Below are positions 17,963-27,720 of a DNA stretch of 64,000 nucleotides, piece by piece. The stretch comes from Candidatus Aminicenantota bacterium. GTDB lineage: Bacteria; Acidobacteriota; Aminicenantia; Aminicenantales; Aminicenantaceae. The translations under genes and the position numbers were made by a program. The stretch lies in the NCBI GenBank assembly GCA_014727835.1, contig WJMT01000046.1, positions 28,902 to 92,901 on the forward strand. Direction: 5' to 3'. The notes under the pieces were generated by a model. That model did not search any database, was not told the origin of the DNA, and saw only the letters and a list, made by a program, of their open reading frames with translations. Within the stretch, counting starts at the first letter, position 1. The number at the start of each line of letters is the position of its first letter.

Positions 17963-18297
17963 GCAAATGCTCCTTTTCCCCATGCATAAGCAAAACCGAC
18001 AATCAGAATCAGAATGTAGACAGACATAGAGATCAAAGCCAGGCTGCCGATCTCTTTAAAGATCAAAGCCCATGGAAAGAAAAACACCACTTCCACATCA
18101 AAGAGAAGAAAAAGAAACGCTACCAGATAAAATTTGATGGGTACTGGAGGAATCCCCTTTTGGAGATAGGGACTGCCGCATTCAAAGGGGGTCTGCTTGA
18201 TTGGATTGGACTTTTTTGGTCCGATGATTTTATTGACCATGACCAGAATAAAGCCCAACACTCCGGTTACCAGAAAAACTATTAATAGTTCAATCAT
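17950..18297 (-). CDS. nuoA: NADH-quinone oxidoreductase subunit A
   Basis: FECGSPYLQKGIPPVPIKFYLVAFLFLLFDVEVVFFFPWAL. Confidence 0.95.
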   Translation of the reverse strand: MIELLIVFLVTGVLGFILVMVNKIIGPKKSNPIKQTPFECGSPYLQKGIPPVPIKFYLVAFLFLLFDVEVVFFFPWALIFKEIGSLALISMSVYILILIVGFAYAWGKGAFAWEK

Positions 18298-18349
18298 GGA
18301 TTTTGAGGCAGTATTTTATACAATACAAATCAAAGATGCAACCATTTAA

Positions 18350-19762
18350 TTATTTTTTTTTTTCATAAATATGAATAGCCCTATTTTGGGCATGAAACGC
18401 AGCTTCTATAATGGATTCAGACAAGGTGGGATGCACGTGCACTACAGATGAAAGCTCTCTGAGCTTGATTTGATTTTGGACAGCACAAACCAACTCCGGA
18501 ATCAATTCGCTGGCATGCGGAGAAAGGATGTGAGCGCCGACAATGGTTTCTTTTTGATCTGCAATGATCTTCACAAAACCTTTCAGCTTTCCCACCGTCA
18601 CAGCCCTGCTGTTGGCTCTGAGAGGAAATTTTCCTATGCGAATTCCATCTCCGTACTGGTCTCTGGCCTGTTCTTCGGTCAGCCCTACGGAAGAAAACTC
18701 AGGTTCTGTGAACACAGCTGAAGGCACTGTTTTGTGGTCCATCTTCATCTGAACACCTGCGGCATTCTCCGCAGCAGTGATCCCTTCATGAGAGGCCTTG
18801 TGCGCCAGGAGCTGTCCCCCGGTTAAATCACCGATGGCATAGATGTTTTCAATGCTTGTTTCCAAAAATTCATTAACCTTCACAAAACCTGCTTTATCCA
18901 GCTCCAGCTTCGGCAGGGTGTTTCTGAATTGTTGGGAGTTGGGTTTTCGCCCCACAGCCATTAGCACTTTATCAGCTTCATATTCAAAAGGAGAGTCCTT
19001 TTTTATGGAAACGCCTTTGAGAGTGACAGTCCCGTTTTTGATATGGCTTTCCTGGATTTTCATTTCTGTCAGGATCTCTATTCCCTGTTTTTTAAGCTCT
19101 CTCTCCAAGCTTCGGGCAGTTTTCTCATCGCTGCCCGGGAGGATCTGAGGCATGATCTCCAGTATGGTAACTCGGGATCCCAACCGTTGGAATAATGATC
19201 CCATTTCCAGTCCGACTGCCCCGGCTCCGACCACCAAAAAGCGGGAAGGGATTTCTGTGAATTCCAGTGCCTGTTGGGATATGACCACTTCCTTGTTGTT
19301 TGCTTTTAGAAAAGGAAGGCTCCCTGGGCTGCTTCCAGTGGCTAGGATAACTTTATCTGCTCTGACTTCTTTATCTTCATTTTGACCTGAAATGATTAGT
19401 TCTTGACTATTTTTAAAGCTGGCTTCCCCATTCATCACTGTGACTTTGTTCTTGTTTAAAAGAAATTCAATACCCTTGACCAGACGGTCCACAGATTTTC
19501 TTTTGTGTTCCTGGATTTTGTTGAGATTCAGCGTGATCTCATCCACAGGTCCATCCCAGATTGGATTGTCTTTCATCTCTCTGAACAATTGAGACTGATA
19601 GAGGAGGGCTTTGGTGGGGATGCATCCCCAGTTGATGCACACACCCCCAAGTTTTTCTTTTTCCACCAGCAGGACGTTTTTACCCAGCTGAGCGCCCCTT
19701 ATAGCAGCTACATAACCTCCAGGCCCGGCTCCGATCACAGCGATGTCATATTTGCGGTTCAT
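18350..19762 (-). CDS. lpdA: Dihydrolipoyl dehydrogenase
   Basis: DIAVIGAGPGGYVAAIRGAQLG; GGVCINWGCIPTKALL; C-terminal HVHPTLSE. Confidence 0.93.
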   Translation of the reverse strand: MNRKYDIAVIGAGPGGYVAAIRGAQLGKNVLLVEKEKLGGVCINWGCIPTKALLYQSQLFREMKDNPIWDGPVDEITLNLNKIQEHKRKSVDRLVKGIEFLLNKNKVTVMNGEASFKNSQELIISGQNEDKEVRADKVILATGSSPGSLPFLKANNKEVVISQQALEFTEIPSRFLVVGAGAVGLEMGSLFQRLGSRVTILEIMPQILPGSDEKTARSLERELKKQGIEILTEMKIQESHIKNGTVTLKGVSIKKDSPFEYEADKVLMAVGRKPNSQQFRNTLPKLELDKAGFVKVNEFLETSIENIYAIGDLTGGQLLAHKASHEGITAAENAAGVQMKMDHKTVPSAVFTEPEFSSVGLTEEQARDQYGDGIRIGKFPLRANSRAVTVGKLKGFVKIIADQKETIVGAHILSPHASELIPELVCAVQNQIKLRELSSVVHVHPTLSESIIEAAFHAQNRAIHIYEKKK

Positions 19763-20058
19763 GATGACCTTCCTTCTGGAATCCATTTTCAGTCAAACAG
19801 AAAATCTGCAGACCGTCACATCATTATATATATCATTTGGTTTATCGGTTCAATGAAAATCAACAAACCATTTATTTACAAACTAAAAGTGGACAAACAC
19901 AAGTCCCTTTATACCTCCCAAGGTACAAGCTGCGATGATAAGAAAAGCAACTCAAGACCCAAGGGACAGGAGGACACTGCTTTGTTAATCAGAAAATCCC
20001 TTGACAGGGGAAAGGAAAAACTCAAAAATATTGAAAGCTCACTAAAAGAAAGGAAACC

Positions 20059-22827
20059 GTGCGAAAAGGACGTTTGAGGTCATCCCTGATGGCAGTCTTG
20101 GGGCTTATTTTTTGCTCTCATCTCTTTGGAGCATCAGAGAGCATCCAGTTCTGGGGCCAGGTCCTTGATTTTCAACAAAAACCTCTAAAAGGAATTAAAG
20201 CCACCCTTTGCTTTGATGAGAACTCTTCTGTTTATGAATTCATCACTGATCAAAACGGGTTATTTAGAGCCCTGGGACTGAGTCCAGGAAAATATACGCT
20301 CATCCTTTCTCCCCCTGAATACAAAAGTCTAAACAAAAGCATACATCTTGATCCGGAAGAATTTCTTTTTTTACAAATCACTTTACAGAAAGCAAATCAA
20401 GATGGACCTTCCAAAAGCCGGGCCGTACAAATAAATTTTTCCAGCGCTTCTCAGCATACACAGATCAGCAGACGGCAGATCCGGGAAATGCCTTCAGGTC
20501 ACAACATCTGGTCATTGATTGAAAACCAGGACCTCTCTGCAGTCACAGACCGGATTGATGTAGGGGGTTTGTGGAGCGGCATCCCCGCTCTATTCAGTGC
20601 CAGAGGGGCCAGCTCCTGGACCCAAAACCGGTTTTTGTTCAACGGCATGGACATCACAGATCCTTTTGAGGGAGGAACTCCTCTTCTGTATCCGGATGTC
20701 TTTTCTCTGGACCGCACCAATCTGACCAATGCTGCACATCCTCCGGAATTCATTTATCCAGGAGGTTATCTGGATCTTGTCACAGGAACAGAAACCGATG
20801 ACTATCACGGTTCTCTCTCCGGTTATTACACCCAACACTCTCTCCAGGGATCCAACATCACAGAATCGCTTCAGCAGGAAGGCCTTTTCGAAAATCACAC
20901 CTTTGATTACTTGACTGAAGGCAACTTCCGGTTTTCAGGGCCTTTGGGCCGGGAGAAGCTGTCTTTTTTCACCTCAGTGACTGGATCCGACCTTTCCCGC
21001 GATGTGGCAGAGTTTGACGGAGAAAACAAAACCTCTTTTCTCTCAGGACTTTTCAGTCTCAAATACAATGTTTCTTCAAAAAGTTCCCTCCATTTGCTCT
21101 GGACCAGTCAGTTCCTGAATCACTCTTCTCTTGGAGCGGCCAGAGAGGTCCCTTTTTCATCCACCAATAAAGCTTCTGACCGCTTCCACATCATCCAGGC
21201 TTTCTGGGATGGTCATATCAACAGCCAGCATCATTTAAAGGCAGGTCTGGGCTTTGTCCAGGCCAGCCGAGAAACCGACTTTCAGGACAATACCACTCTC
21301 CCCCATTCCCAGGAAATCCTCAGAAATGATTTTCTTAGAGGAGCGGCTCCCTTTGCTGAGAAGAACCAGAGTCAAAAATGGGTGTTCTGGCTTAAGGGAA
21401 CATCGATTTTTCATGATTTTCTCGGACTGCACCATACTTTTCGATACGGCGGAAACGGACAGATTTCATCCTCATCCCAAAATATTGATGTACTGGATGC
21501 TGTCCATCTTCTTTTTTTTAAAGAAAAGCCCCTCCAGATCGCCCGATACAACACCCCTACAGTTCAGAGACAAAAAGGGACTGATCTGAGTTTTTTTATT
21601 CAGGATACTTTGACTTTCTCCAATCTTTTCTCCATTTATATAGGGGCTCATCTTTCCAATGAAACGGCCTGGGTTCCGAATTTCCAGACAACAAATGAAA
21701 TCAACTGGCTGAATATCTCACCCCGGATCGGATTGATCATCCCCTTATCCCAAGCCAAAACCTCGGTCTTAAAGCTCTCCTATGCTAGGTATTTCAACAC
21801 CCTTCCCCTGAAATATGCCTCCTACGGCAGTCCGGATTCTCTGGGCTTTTTGACTTATTGGTGGGAAGATTCAAACCAGGACAAACTGTTTCAAGACTAT
21901 GAACAGGGTGACCTATTAAGGCGCGGAGGTCCTTTTTACGCCTCCATAGACCCTGAAATCAAGAGGCCGTATGCGGATGAGGTTGTCATCTCCTATCAGA
22001 ACAATTTCAAACCGGAATGGCTTTTTTTTGTGTCCGGTTTTTACAGAGTTTACAAGAGCGCTGTCAATACCCTGAATACAGGGGTTCCTTTTTCCCAATA
22101 TGTACCTGTTTATCACATTGACTCCGGTGATGACCGGATCCCGCACAACTATGATGACCTCCTTTTTACAGTGTTCAATCAAACAAAACAAAGTCTGGGG
22201 CAGGATTTTTATCTCCTCTCCAACATAGAGAAAGACACCAGAGCCACTTACTACTACGGACTGGATTTCAGCCTGATCAAGCGTTTCAATGATGCGTTTG
22301 CAATGTTTTTTTCCTTCACAGCTGTCAATGCTGTGGGCACCACCAATCCGGGAAACACTGTACTGGAAAATGATATCGGAGTGATCGGATCCCTGTTTGA
22401 CCATCCCAATGCCCTGATCAACACGGAGGGAAGACCGGCCTTTGATAGAGGCTACACAGCACGGCTGGGGTTTAAGTATTCGGCTCCTTTTGGTTTTCTG
22501 TTTTCCGGAATCGCTAAATACTATGATGGGCAGCCGTTTTCACGAAAGATCATCATCGAGGGCCTCAACCAGGGGCCTTTTTATATCCAGGCCCATCCCA
22601 GTGGCAAGGCCCGTTATGAATTCAACAGCACTCTGGATCTGAGGGTGGAGAAAAGATTTTTGATCAGCGGTTCTATTCTGAGATTCATACTGGATGGATT
22701 CAATGTGTTGAATTTGGGACTGGCTACAGAGGAGAACGAATGGACCAGACCGGAATTCCCGCTCCGGTATGCCACTGAGATCCAGTCTCCCCGGGTGTTC
22801 AGGCTGGGTATATCCTATTCATTTTAA
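20059..22827 (+). CDS. TonB-dependent receptor with carboxypeptidase regulatory-like N-terminal domain
   Basis: GTG start and signal peptide; GQVLDFQQKPLKGIKATL...TDQNGLFRALGLSPGKYTLILSPP; plug and beta-barrel; aromatic C-terminus FRLGISYSF. Confidence 0.88.
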   Translation: MRKGRLRSSLMAVLGLIFCSHLFGASESIQFWGQVLDFQQKPLKGIKATLCFDENSSVYEFITDQNGLFRALGLSPGKYTLILSPPEYKSLNKSIHLDPEEFLFLQITLQKANQDGPSKSRAVQINFSSASQHTQISRRQIREMPSGHNIWSLIENQDLSAVTDRIDVGGLWSGIPALFSARGASSWTQNRFLFNGMDITDPFEGGTPLLYPDVFSLDRTNLTNAAHPPEFIYPGGYLDLVTGTETDDYHGSLSGYYTQHSLQGSNITESLQQEGLFENHTFDYLTEGNFRFSGPLGREKLSFFTSVTGSDLSRDVAEFDGENKTSFLSGLFSLKYNVSSKSSLHLLWTSQFLNHSSLGAAREVPFSSTNKASDRFHIIQAFWDGHINSQHHLKAGLGFVQASRETDFQDNTTLPHSQEILRNDFLRGAAPFAEKNQSQKWVFWLKGTSIFHDFLGLHHTFRYGGNGQISSSSQNIDVLDAVHLLFFKEKPLQIARYNTPTVQRQKGTDLSFFIQDTLTFSNLFSIYIGAHLSNETAWVPNFQTTNEINWLNISPRIGLIIPLSQAKTSVLKLSYARYFNTLPLKYASYGSPDSLGFLTYWWEDSNQDKLFQDYEQGDLLRRGGPFYASIDPEIKRPYADEVVISYQNNFKPEWLFFVSGFYRVYKSAVNTLNTGVPFSQYVPVYHIDSGDDRIPHNYDDLLFTVFNQTKQSLGQDFYLLSNIEKDTRATYYYGLDFSLIKRFNDAFAMFFSFTAVNAVGTTNPGNTVLENDIGVIGSLFDHPNALINTEGRPAFDRGYTARLGFKYSAPFGFLFSGIAKYYDGQPFSRKIIIEGLNQGPFYIQAHPSGKARYEFNSTLDLRVEKRFLISGSILRFILDGFNVLNLGLATEENEWTRPEFPLRYATEIQSPRVFRLGISYSF

Positions 22828-22911
22828 AAAATGTTTGGAGAATCACAAAAAATACAATAATATAAAACAAATCAAATGAATCAGTAAGGATAAAAAGGAG
22901 GACTTCAAAAC

Positions 22912-24924
22912 ATGCTTTCCACAGCAGGTCAAATCATCTTCAGTTTGGTCATTTGTGCCACTTTTTTGGCGTTCATGATTCCGGTCATCCACCGGATCCG
23001 GATCATCCTTAAAGGAAAAAAAGACCAACGGTTCGATCACATCATCAAAAGAGCCTGGGATGCTTTCATTAAGGTCTTTTTCCAAAGGTGCACACTCCGC
23101 AGAGATCGGGTGTGGACTGGATTCATCCATCTGTTCATTTTCTATGGAGCTTTGACTTTTGACACCATGTCCGTGAATCACGTCTTAGAGGGGTATCTCC
23201 CTGGATTTTATCTGTTTGGTGGAGGAAACTTCGGGCTTTTCTTTTCTTTTATTGTGGACCTGTTTGCTGTTCTGGTCCTAGTGGCCGTGGTCTTTATGGC
23301 CTTTAGGAGATACATCATCCGCCCGGAAGCTTACAAAACCACTCTCCTTGACTCTGGGATCATCTACATGCTTTTGACCATTGTCACTCTCAGCTATCTC
23401 TACTTCGAGACCTTTTCCATTGCCCATCATCCAGGTACAGAAAGACTGTCTTTTATCGGAGCACCTCTCGCCCAATGGGTGAATCAAGCCGGTCTGTCCG
23501 CCTCTGCTGTGTCTTTACATTTCAATGTTTCCTGGTGGCTGCATGTGCTGATCGTGTTCGGATTCATTGCGTATGTTCCCTATTCCAAATACTTTCACAT
23601 GTTTGCCGGCTCTTTCAATGTACTGGTCAGAAATGAGAAACCTTTGGGTGCCCTGGATTCCATGGATATCGAACATTCCGAGGTGTTTGGAGTGGAAAAA
23701 GCTTCGGATTATACCTGGAAAGACCTGCTGGACACTTTTGCCTGTATGGAATGCGGCCGGTGCCAGGATGTGTGTCCTGCTTTTGAAACTGAAAAACCTC
23801 TTTCTCCTAAGATGATCATCTTTAATCTGAAAAGACATCTGTTGGATAACGGCAAAAAATACATCGCTGAAAAAAGGGATGATATCGATCCTTTGATAAA
23901 AGAGACTGTGACAGAAGGGGAGATCTGGACCTGCACCACCTGCGGCGCCTGCATGTACGTATGTCCTGTGGAAATCGAACATATCCCCAAGATCGTGGGC
24001 CTGAGACAGGGCCAGGTGCTGATGGAAAGCAAATTCCCCTCAGAGCTCAATCAATTCTTCAAAAGTATGGAGACCAACAGCAATCCCTGGGGCATTGGTT
24101 TTTCAGAACGAGCAGACTGGGCTGAAGGTCTGGATGTCAAGCAGATCAAAGATCATCCGGATACAGAATTCCTCTTGTGGGTGGGATGCGCGGGTTCTTT
24201 TGATGAGAGAGGCAAAAAGATCACCCAGGCCCTGGTCAAAATCCTGAACAATGCTGGTGTTGACTTTGCCATTTTAGGCACAGAAGAGAAATGCTGCGGT
24301 GATTCCTCAAAACGTTTGGGAAACGAATATCTTTTCCAGATGCAGGCTGCAGAAGTCATCAACCAGTTTGAACAGTATAACGTCAAAAAAATCATCACTT
24401 TATGCCCTCATGGATTCAATACCTTTCAAAACGACTATCCCAGACTTTTGGATAAGGTACCGGAGATTAAAAAAGAGGCAGCCGAGCACTTCAAAGCCAT
24501 CCAGATTTTCCATCATGTCCCCATGATATTGGAGTTGATCAAAGAAAACCGCCTGCCTCTGATCAATAAAACCGACCAGCCCCTCACCTATCATGACTCC
24601 TGTTATCTGGGACGCCATAACAAAATCATCAAACAACCCAGGGAAGTCCTCAACCTGATCAGCCAAAACAAGGTGAAAGAACTGGAAAACAATAAAGAGC
24701 ACAGCTTCTGCTGCGGTGCGGGCGGCGGGCTGATGTGGACAGAAGAGTCGCTCGGCAGCCGAATCAATCATAAAAGAACCCAGGAAGTCATTAACTCTAA
24801 GGTTTCCACTGCAGCCACTTCCTGTCCCTTCTGTCTCACTATGATCCAGGATGCCCTGGAAGATAAAGAGGTCACAGACATTTCAGCCAAGGACATTGCC
24901 CAGCTTGTGGCTGAGTGTTTGTGA
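22912..24924 (+). CDS. Membrane-bound (Fe-S) oxidoreductase, HdrD/GlpC-type with NarI-like domain
   Basis: N-terminal TM helices; CMECGRCQDVCPA and CTTCGACMYVCPV; two CCG domains (EEKCCGDSSKR, HSFCCGAGGG). Confidence 0.9.
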   Translation: MLSTAGQIIFSLVICATFLAFMIPVIHRIRIILKGKKDQRFDHIIKRAWDAFIKVFFQRCTLRRDRVWTGFIHLFIFYGALTFDTMSVNHVLEGYLPGFYLFGGGNFGLFFSFIVDLFAVLVLVAVVFMAFRRYIIRPEAYKTTLLDSGIIYMLLTIVTLSYLYFETFSIAHHPGTERLSFIGAPLAQWVNQAGLSASAVSLHFNVSWWLHVLIVFGFIAYVPYSKYFHMFAGSFNVLVRNEKPLGALDSMDIEHSEVFGVEKASDYTWKDLLDTFACMECGRCQDVCPAFETEKPLSPKMIIFNLKRHLLDNGKKYIAEKRDDIDPLIKETVTEGEIWTCTTCGACMYVCPVEIEHIPKIVGLRQGQVLMESKFPSELNQFFKSMETNSNPWGIGFSERADWAEGLDVKQIKDHPDTEFLLWVGCAGSFDERGKKITQALVKILNNAGVDFAILGTEEKCCGDSSKRLGNEYLFQMQAAEVINQFEQYNVKKIITLCPHGFNTFQNDYPRLLDKVPEIKKEAAEHFKAIQIFHHVPMILELIKENRLPLINKTDQPLTYHDSCYLGRHNKIIKQPREVLNLISQNKVKELENNKEHSFCCGAGGGLMWTEESLGSRINHKRTQEVINSKVSTAATSCPFCLTMIQDALEDKEVTDISAKDIAQLVAECL

Positions 24925-24951
24925 AAATCAGATATCGATAGTCCTGGACCT

Positions 24952-25059
24952 TTCGCCAGTCGAGATTGCTGCAGATGCGAGGAACAAGACATGAAGTGTG
25001 GTCCTTCACCGCGAATGTCTCGTAACAAAGGAGGTGCGGTGAGACCTGCTCTCCTGCAA
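24952..25059 (+). repeat. Interspersed ~108-bp hairpin repeat (copy B)
   Basis: cgagattgctgcagatgcgagg...gacatgaagtgtggtccttcac...atgtctcgtaacaaag...gtgcggtgaga aligns to copy A at 63892-64000. Confidence 0.85.
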
Positions 25060-25128
25060 GGCAAAAGCTGCCCATTAAGATAAAAATAGAGATAACAGGT
25101 AAAATTGTAAATATTTTATCAGCGGCTT

Positions 25129-26163
25129 TTATGAATGGAGGATGTTGTTAAAAGCATTGATGGTCCGCTCAATATCATTATCATCGATTCCTCTGTTGGT
25201 GACCATGCGGACCCCCTGCGGAACGGAAAGAGCCAGGATTCCTTTCTGCTTCAAACGGTTCAATAGATCCGGGACTGCGAGGTCCGAATGCTCAAATCCG
25301 AAGATGATGATATCTGTCTCTACGAATTCCGGGTTGAGCTGAATTCCAGGCATCTTATGGATAGCAAGAGCGAGTTTCTTGGCTCGCATGTGGTCTTCTT
25401 TAAGCCTGGAGACCATGTTTTGAAGAGCCAGGATGCCCGGAGCTGCGATGACTCCCACCTGCCTCATACCGCCTCCCAGGGCTTTCCGGATCCTGCGACC
25501 GAGATCAATGAAATCTTGCGGGCCGGCCAGGATAGAGCCTATGGGAGCAGAGAGTCCTTTAGACAGACAAAACATCACAGAGTCTGACATCCTTGCATAT
25601 TCTTTCACCGGGACCCCTGATGCCACACTGGCATTGAATAAGCGGGCTCCGTCCAAATGGACATGGATCCCGTGCTTTTCTGCAATCGCTTTGATTGACC
25701 TCATATTTTCCAGAGGAATGACCGCTCCTCCCCAATTGTTGTGGGTGTTTTCAATGCAAATCAAAGATGTCCGGGGAAGATGGACAGATGGTTTTTTGAT
25801 ATTGTTCTCCACCTCTCCTGGATCCATAGCCCCTCTGTGTGATGTCAGCACTCTGGGAGATACCCGTGAAATAAAGGTCATATGAGTGGACTCCATGTTA
25901 TAGATATGAGAGCGGGCTTCAATGATCACCTCATCCAGCTCCCGGGTCCAGGCTTTGATGGCAATGGAATTGCCCATAGTCCCTGAAGGCACGTACAGGG
26001 CGGCTTTCTTTCCCAAGGTGTCTGCGGCTAGAGATTCCAGTTTCTGGACAGTGAGATCGTCTCCCAGCACATCGTCCCCGACTTCTGCCTCTGCCATGGC
26101 TCTTCGCATCTCAGAGGTGGGTTTGGTGACTGTATCCGAACGAAAATCCGATATAGGATTCAT
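25129..26163 (-). CDS. ltaE: Low-specificity L-threonine aldolase
   Basis: DFRSDTVTKPTSEMRRAMAEAEVGDDVLGDDLTVQKLE; HLDGARLFNA; CLSKGLSAPIGS. Confidence 0.93.
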   Translation of the reverse strand: MNPISDFRSDTVTKPTSEMRRAMAEAEVGDDVLGDDLTVQKLESLAADTLGKKAALYVPSGTMGNSIAIKAWTRELDEVIIEARSHIYNMESTHMTFISRVSPRVLTSHRGAMDPGEVENNIKKPSVHLPRTSLICIENTHNNWGGAVIPLENMRSIKAIAEKHGIHVHLDGARLFNASVASGVPVKEYARMSDSVMFCLSKGLSAPIGSILAGPQDFIDLGRRIRKALGGGMRQVGVIAAPGILALQNMVSRLKEDHMRAKKLALAIHKMPGIQLNPEFVETDIIIFGFEHSDLAVPDLLNRLKQKGILALSVPQGVRMVTNRGIDDNDIERTINAFNNILHS

Positions 26164-26275
26164 GATCTTTTCTCCTTTGGTCTCTACATACTTTAATGTT
26201 TCAATGATAAACTTTCAACTTCAAACTTTTTCTTTTTTTGTTCCGTTTTTTCTGCTGAAGGCAACGGTTTTGATG

Positions 26276-26304
26276 TTTACTTGGTTATGAAACTATGGTA
26301 TAGA
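26276..26304 (+). promoter_or_regulatory. Candidate sigma70-type promoter (TTTACT-17-TATAGA)
   Basis: -35 26276-26281 and -10 26299-26304 upstream of the PASTA gene. Confidence 0.4.
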
Positions 26305-26338
26305 TATCGTTGAATTCTGTTTGATCAAAAGTGTCAAA

Positions 26339-27052
26339 ATGACAAACAAATACTATAAAATCCTCGTGATTTCTCTGGTCTTTTTAAACTTGTTCTTTAT
26401 TTCCGCTTCATTAGCCTACAAAATCATGTTATCTGGAGAGATGTCAAATGTCCCTGATCTGACAGGCCTGACTCTTGAGGAAGGCAAAGAAATCCTTGAA
26501 CATAAAAAACTCACTATTGTGAAAAGCGGTGTGGAACTCAACAAAAACTACGAAAGAGGCAAGATCATATCTCAAGACCCCCCTCCCAAATCCAGAGTCA
26601 AGCTGAATAAAATGGTTCAAGTCACTCTCAGTGCCGGACTGGAAAAAGTGGTGGTGCCTGATCTCACAGGAAAAGACCTTCTCGCATTGGATGAAATTTT
26701 TCAAGAGTTCGGACTGGTCAAAGGAAACATATCCCACGTTCACACACCTGCCTTCCCTGCCGGAAGAGTGATCAGTCAATATCCGCCTGAACAAACAGAA
26801 GTTCCGGTCAACTCTCGCGTCAATCTGCTGGTGAGTCAGGGGAACCTGGAACAAAGGTATTTGATGCCCGACCTGCTGGGAAAAAATGCTTCCGCTGTGA
26901 TCCAGAGGCTCAAAGAACTCGGGTTCCGGATCGGAGATATCAGACGTTCTTATTATCCGGGACTCAGCAGCGGGGTCATTATCAATCAGAATCCAAGGCA
27001 GGGGACCCTGATCAAAAAAAGAAACATTATTTCATTGGAGGTTAGTAAATAA
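26339..27052 (+). CDS. Membrane-anchored protein with three PASTA domains, no kinase domain
   Basis: One N-terminal TM; repeats VPDLTGLTLEEGKEIL..., VPDLTGKDLLALDEIF..., MPDLLGKNASAVIQRL..., each ending in a xSQxPP / NQNP motif. TTG 26321 is an alternative start. Confidence 0.88.
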   Translation: MTNKYYKILVISLVFLNLFFISASLAYKIMLSGEMSNVPDLTGLTLEEGKEILEHKKLTIVKSGVELNKNYERGKIISQDPPPKSRVKLNKMVQVTLSAGLEKVVVPDLTGKDLLALDEIFQEFGLVKGNISHVHTPAFPAGRVISQYPPEQTEVPVNSRVNLLVSQGNLEQRYLMPDLLGKNASAVIQRLKELGFRIGDIRRSYYPGLSSGVIINQNPRQGTLIKKRNIISLEVSK

Positions 27053-27720
27053 TGGCCCAAATCGCCCCATCCATTCTTTCAACAGATTACTCTCAGTTAG
27101 AAAAATCCATAAAAACAGCAGAAAAAGGAGGAGCTGACCTTATCAATGTGGATATCATGGACGGCCATTTTGTGCCAAATCTGACCTTTGGCCCCAAACT
27201 GGTCTCAGATCTGAAAAAAATAACGGATCTGCCTCTGGATGCGCATCTGATGATAGACAATCCCAGGGAATTCATCCCTAAATTCAGTGAGGCCGGTGCA
27301 GACTGGATCTCCATCCAGATCGAAGCCACGGTCCATGCCCATAAAGACATCACAATGATCAAAGAGCTGGGAAAAAAAGCCGGTATAGTCCTTAACCCGG
27401 CCACTCCCATCCACATGCTCAATGAGATCATCAAAGAAGTGGATTATGTCCTTATCATGTCTGTCAATCCAGGATGGGGAGGACAAAAATTTATTGAGTC
27501 CAGCTTGAAAAAAATATCCAAGCTGAAAAATTGGATCACAGGGCAAAATCTTGATGTACGGATCCAGGTGGATGGCGGGGTGAATCAAGAGAATTTAGAG
27601 ACCATTATGGAGAGCGGTGCCGACATCCTTGTCATCGGTTCAGCGATCTACAATACTGAAAATCCAGTGGAAACCCTGCGCCAGATGAAAAAGATCTTAC
27701 AGAAAAATAATCAAAAATGA
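27052..27720 (+). CDS. rpe: Ribulose-phosphate 3-epimerase
   Basis: IAPSILSTDYSQLE; VDIMDGHFVPNLTFGP; MSVNPGWGGQKFI; VDGGVN; TAATG overlap with the PASTA gene. Confidence 0.97.
   Translation: MAQIAPSILSTDYSQLEKSIKTAEKGGADLINVDIMDGHFVPNLTFGPKLVSDLKKITDLPLDAHLMIDNPREFIPKFSEAGADWISIQIEATVHAHKDITMIKELGKKAGIVLNPATPIHMLNEIIKEVDYVLIMSVNPGWGGQKFIESSLKKISKLKNWITGQNLDVRIQVDGGVNQENLETIMESGADILVIGSAIYNTENPVETLRQMKKILQKNNQK

Noticed and set aside
19505-20077. 190-aa plus-strand ORF upstream of the TonB receptor
   Set aside because: Most lies antisense to lpdA. The last ~75 codons (from 19853) are intergenic and could be a small gene, but there is no RBS and no recognisable family.
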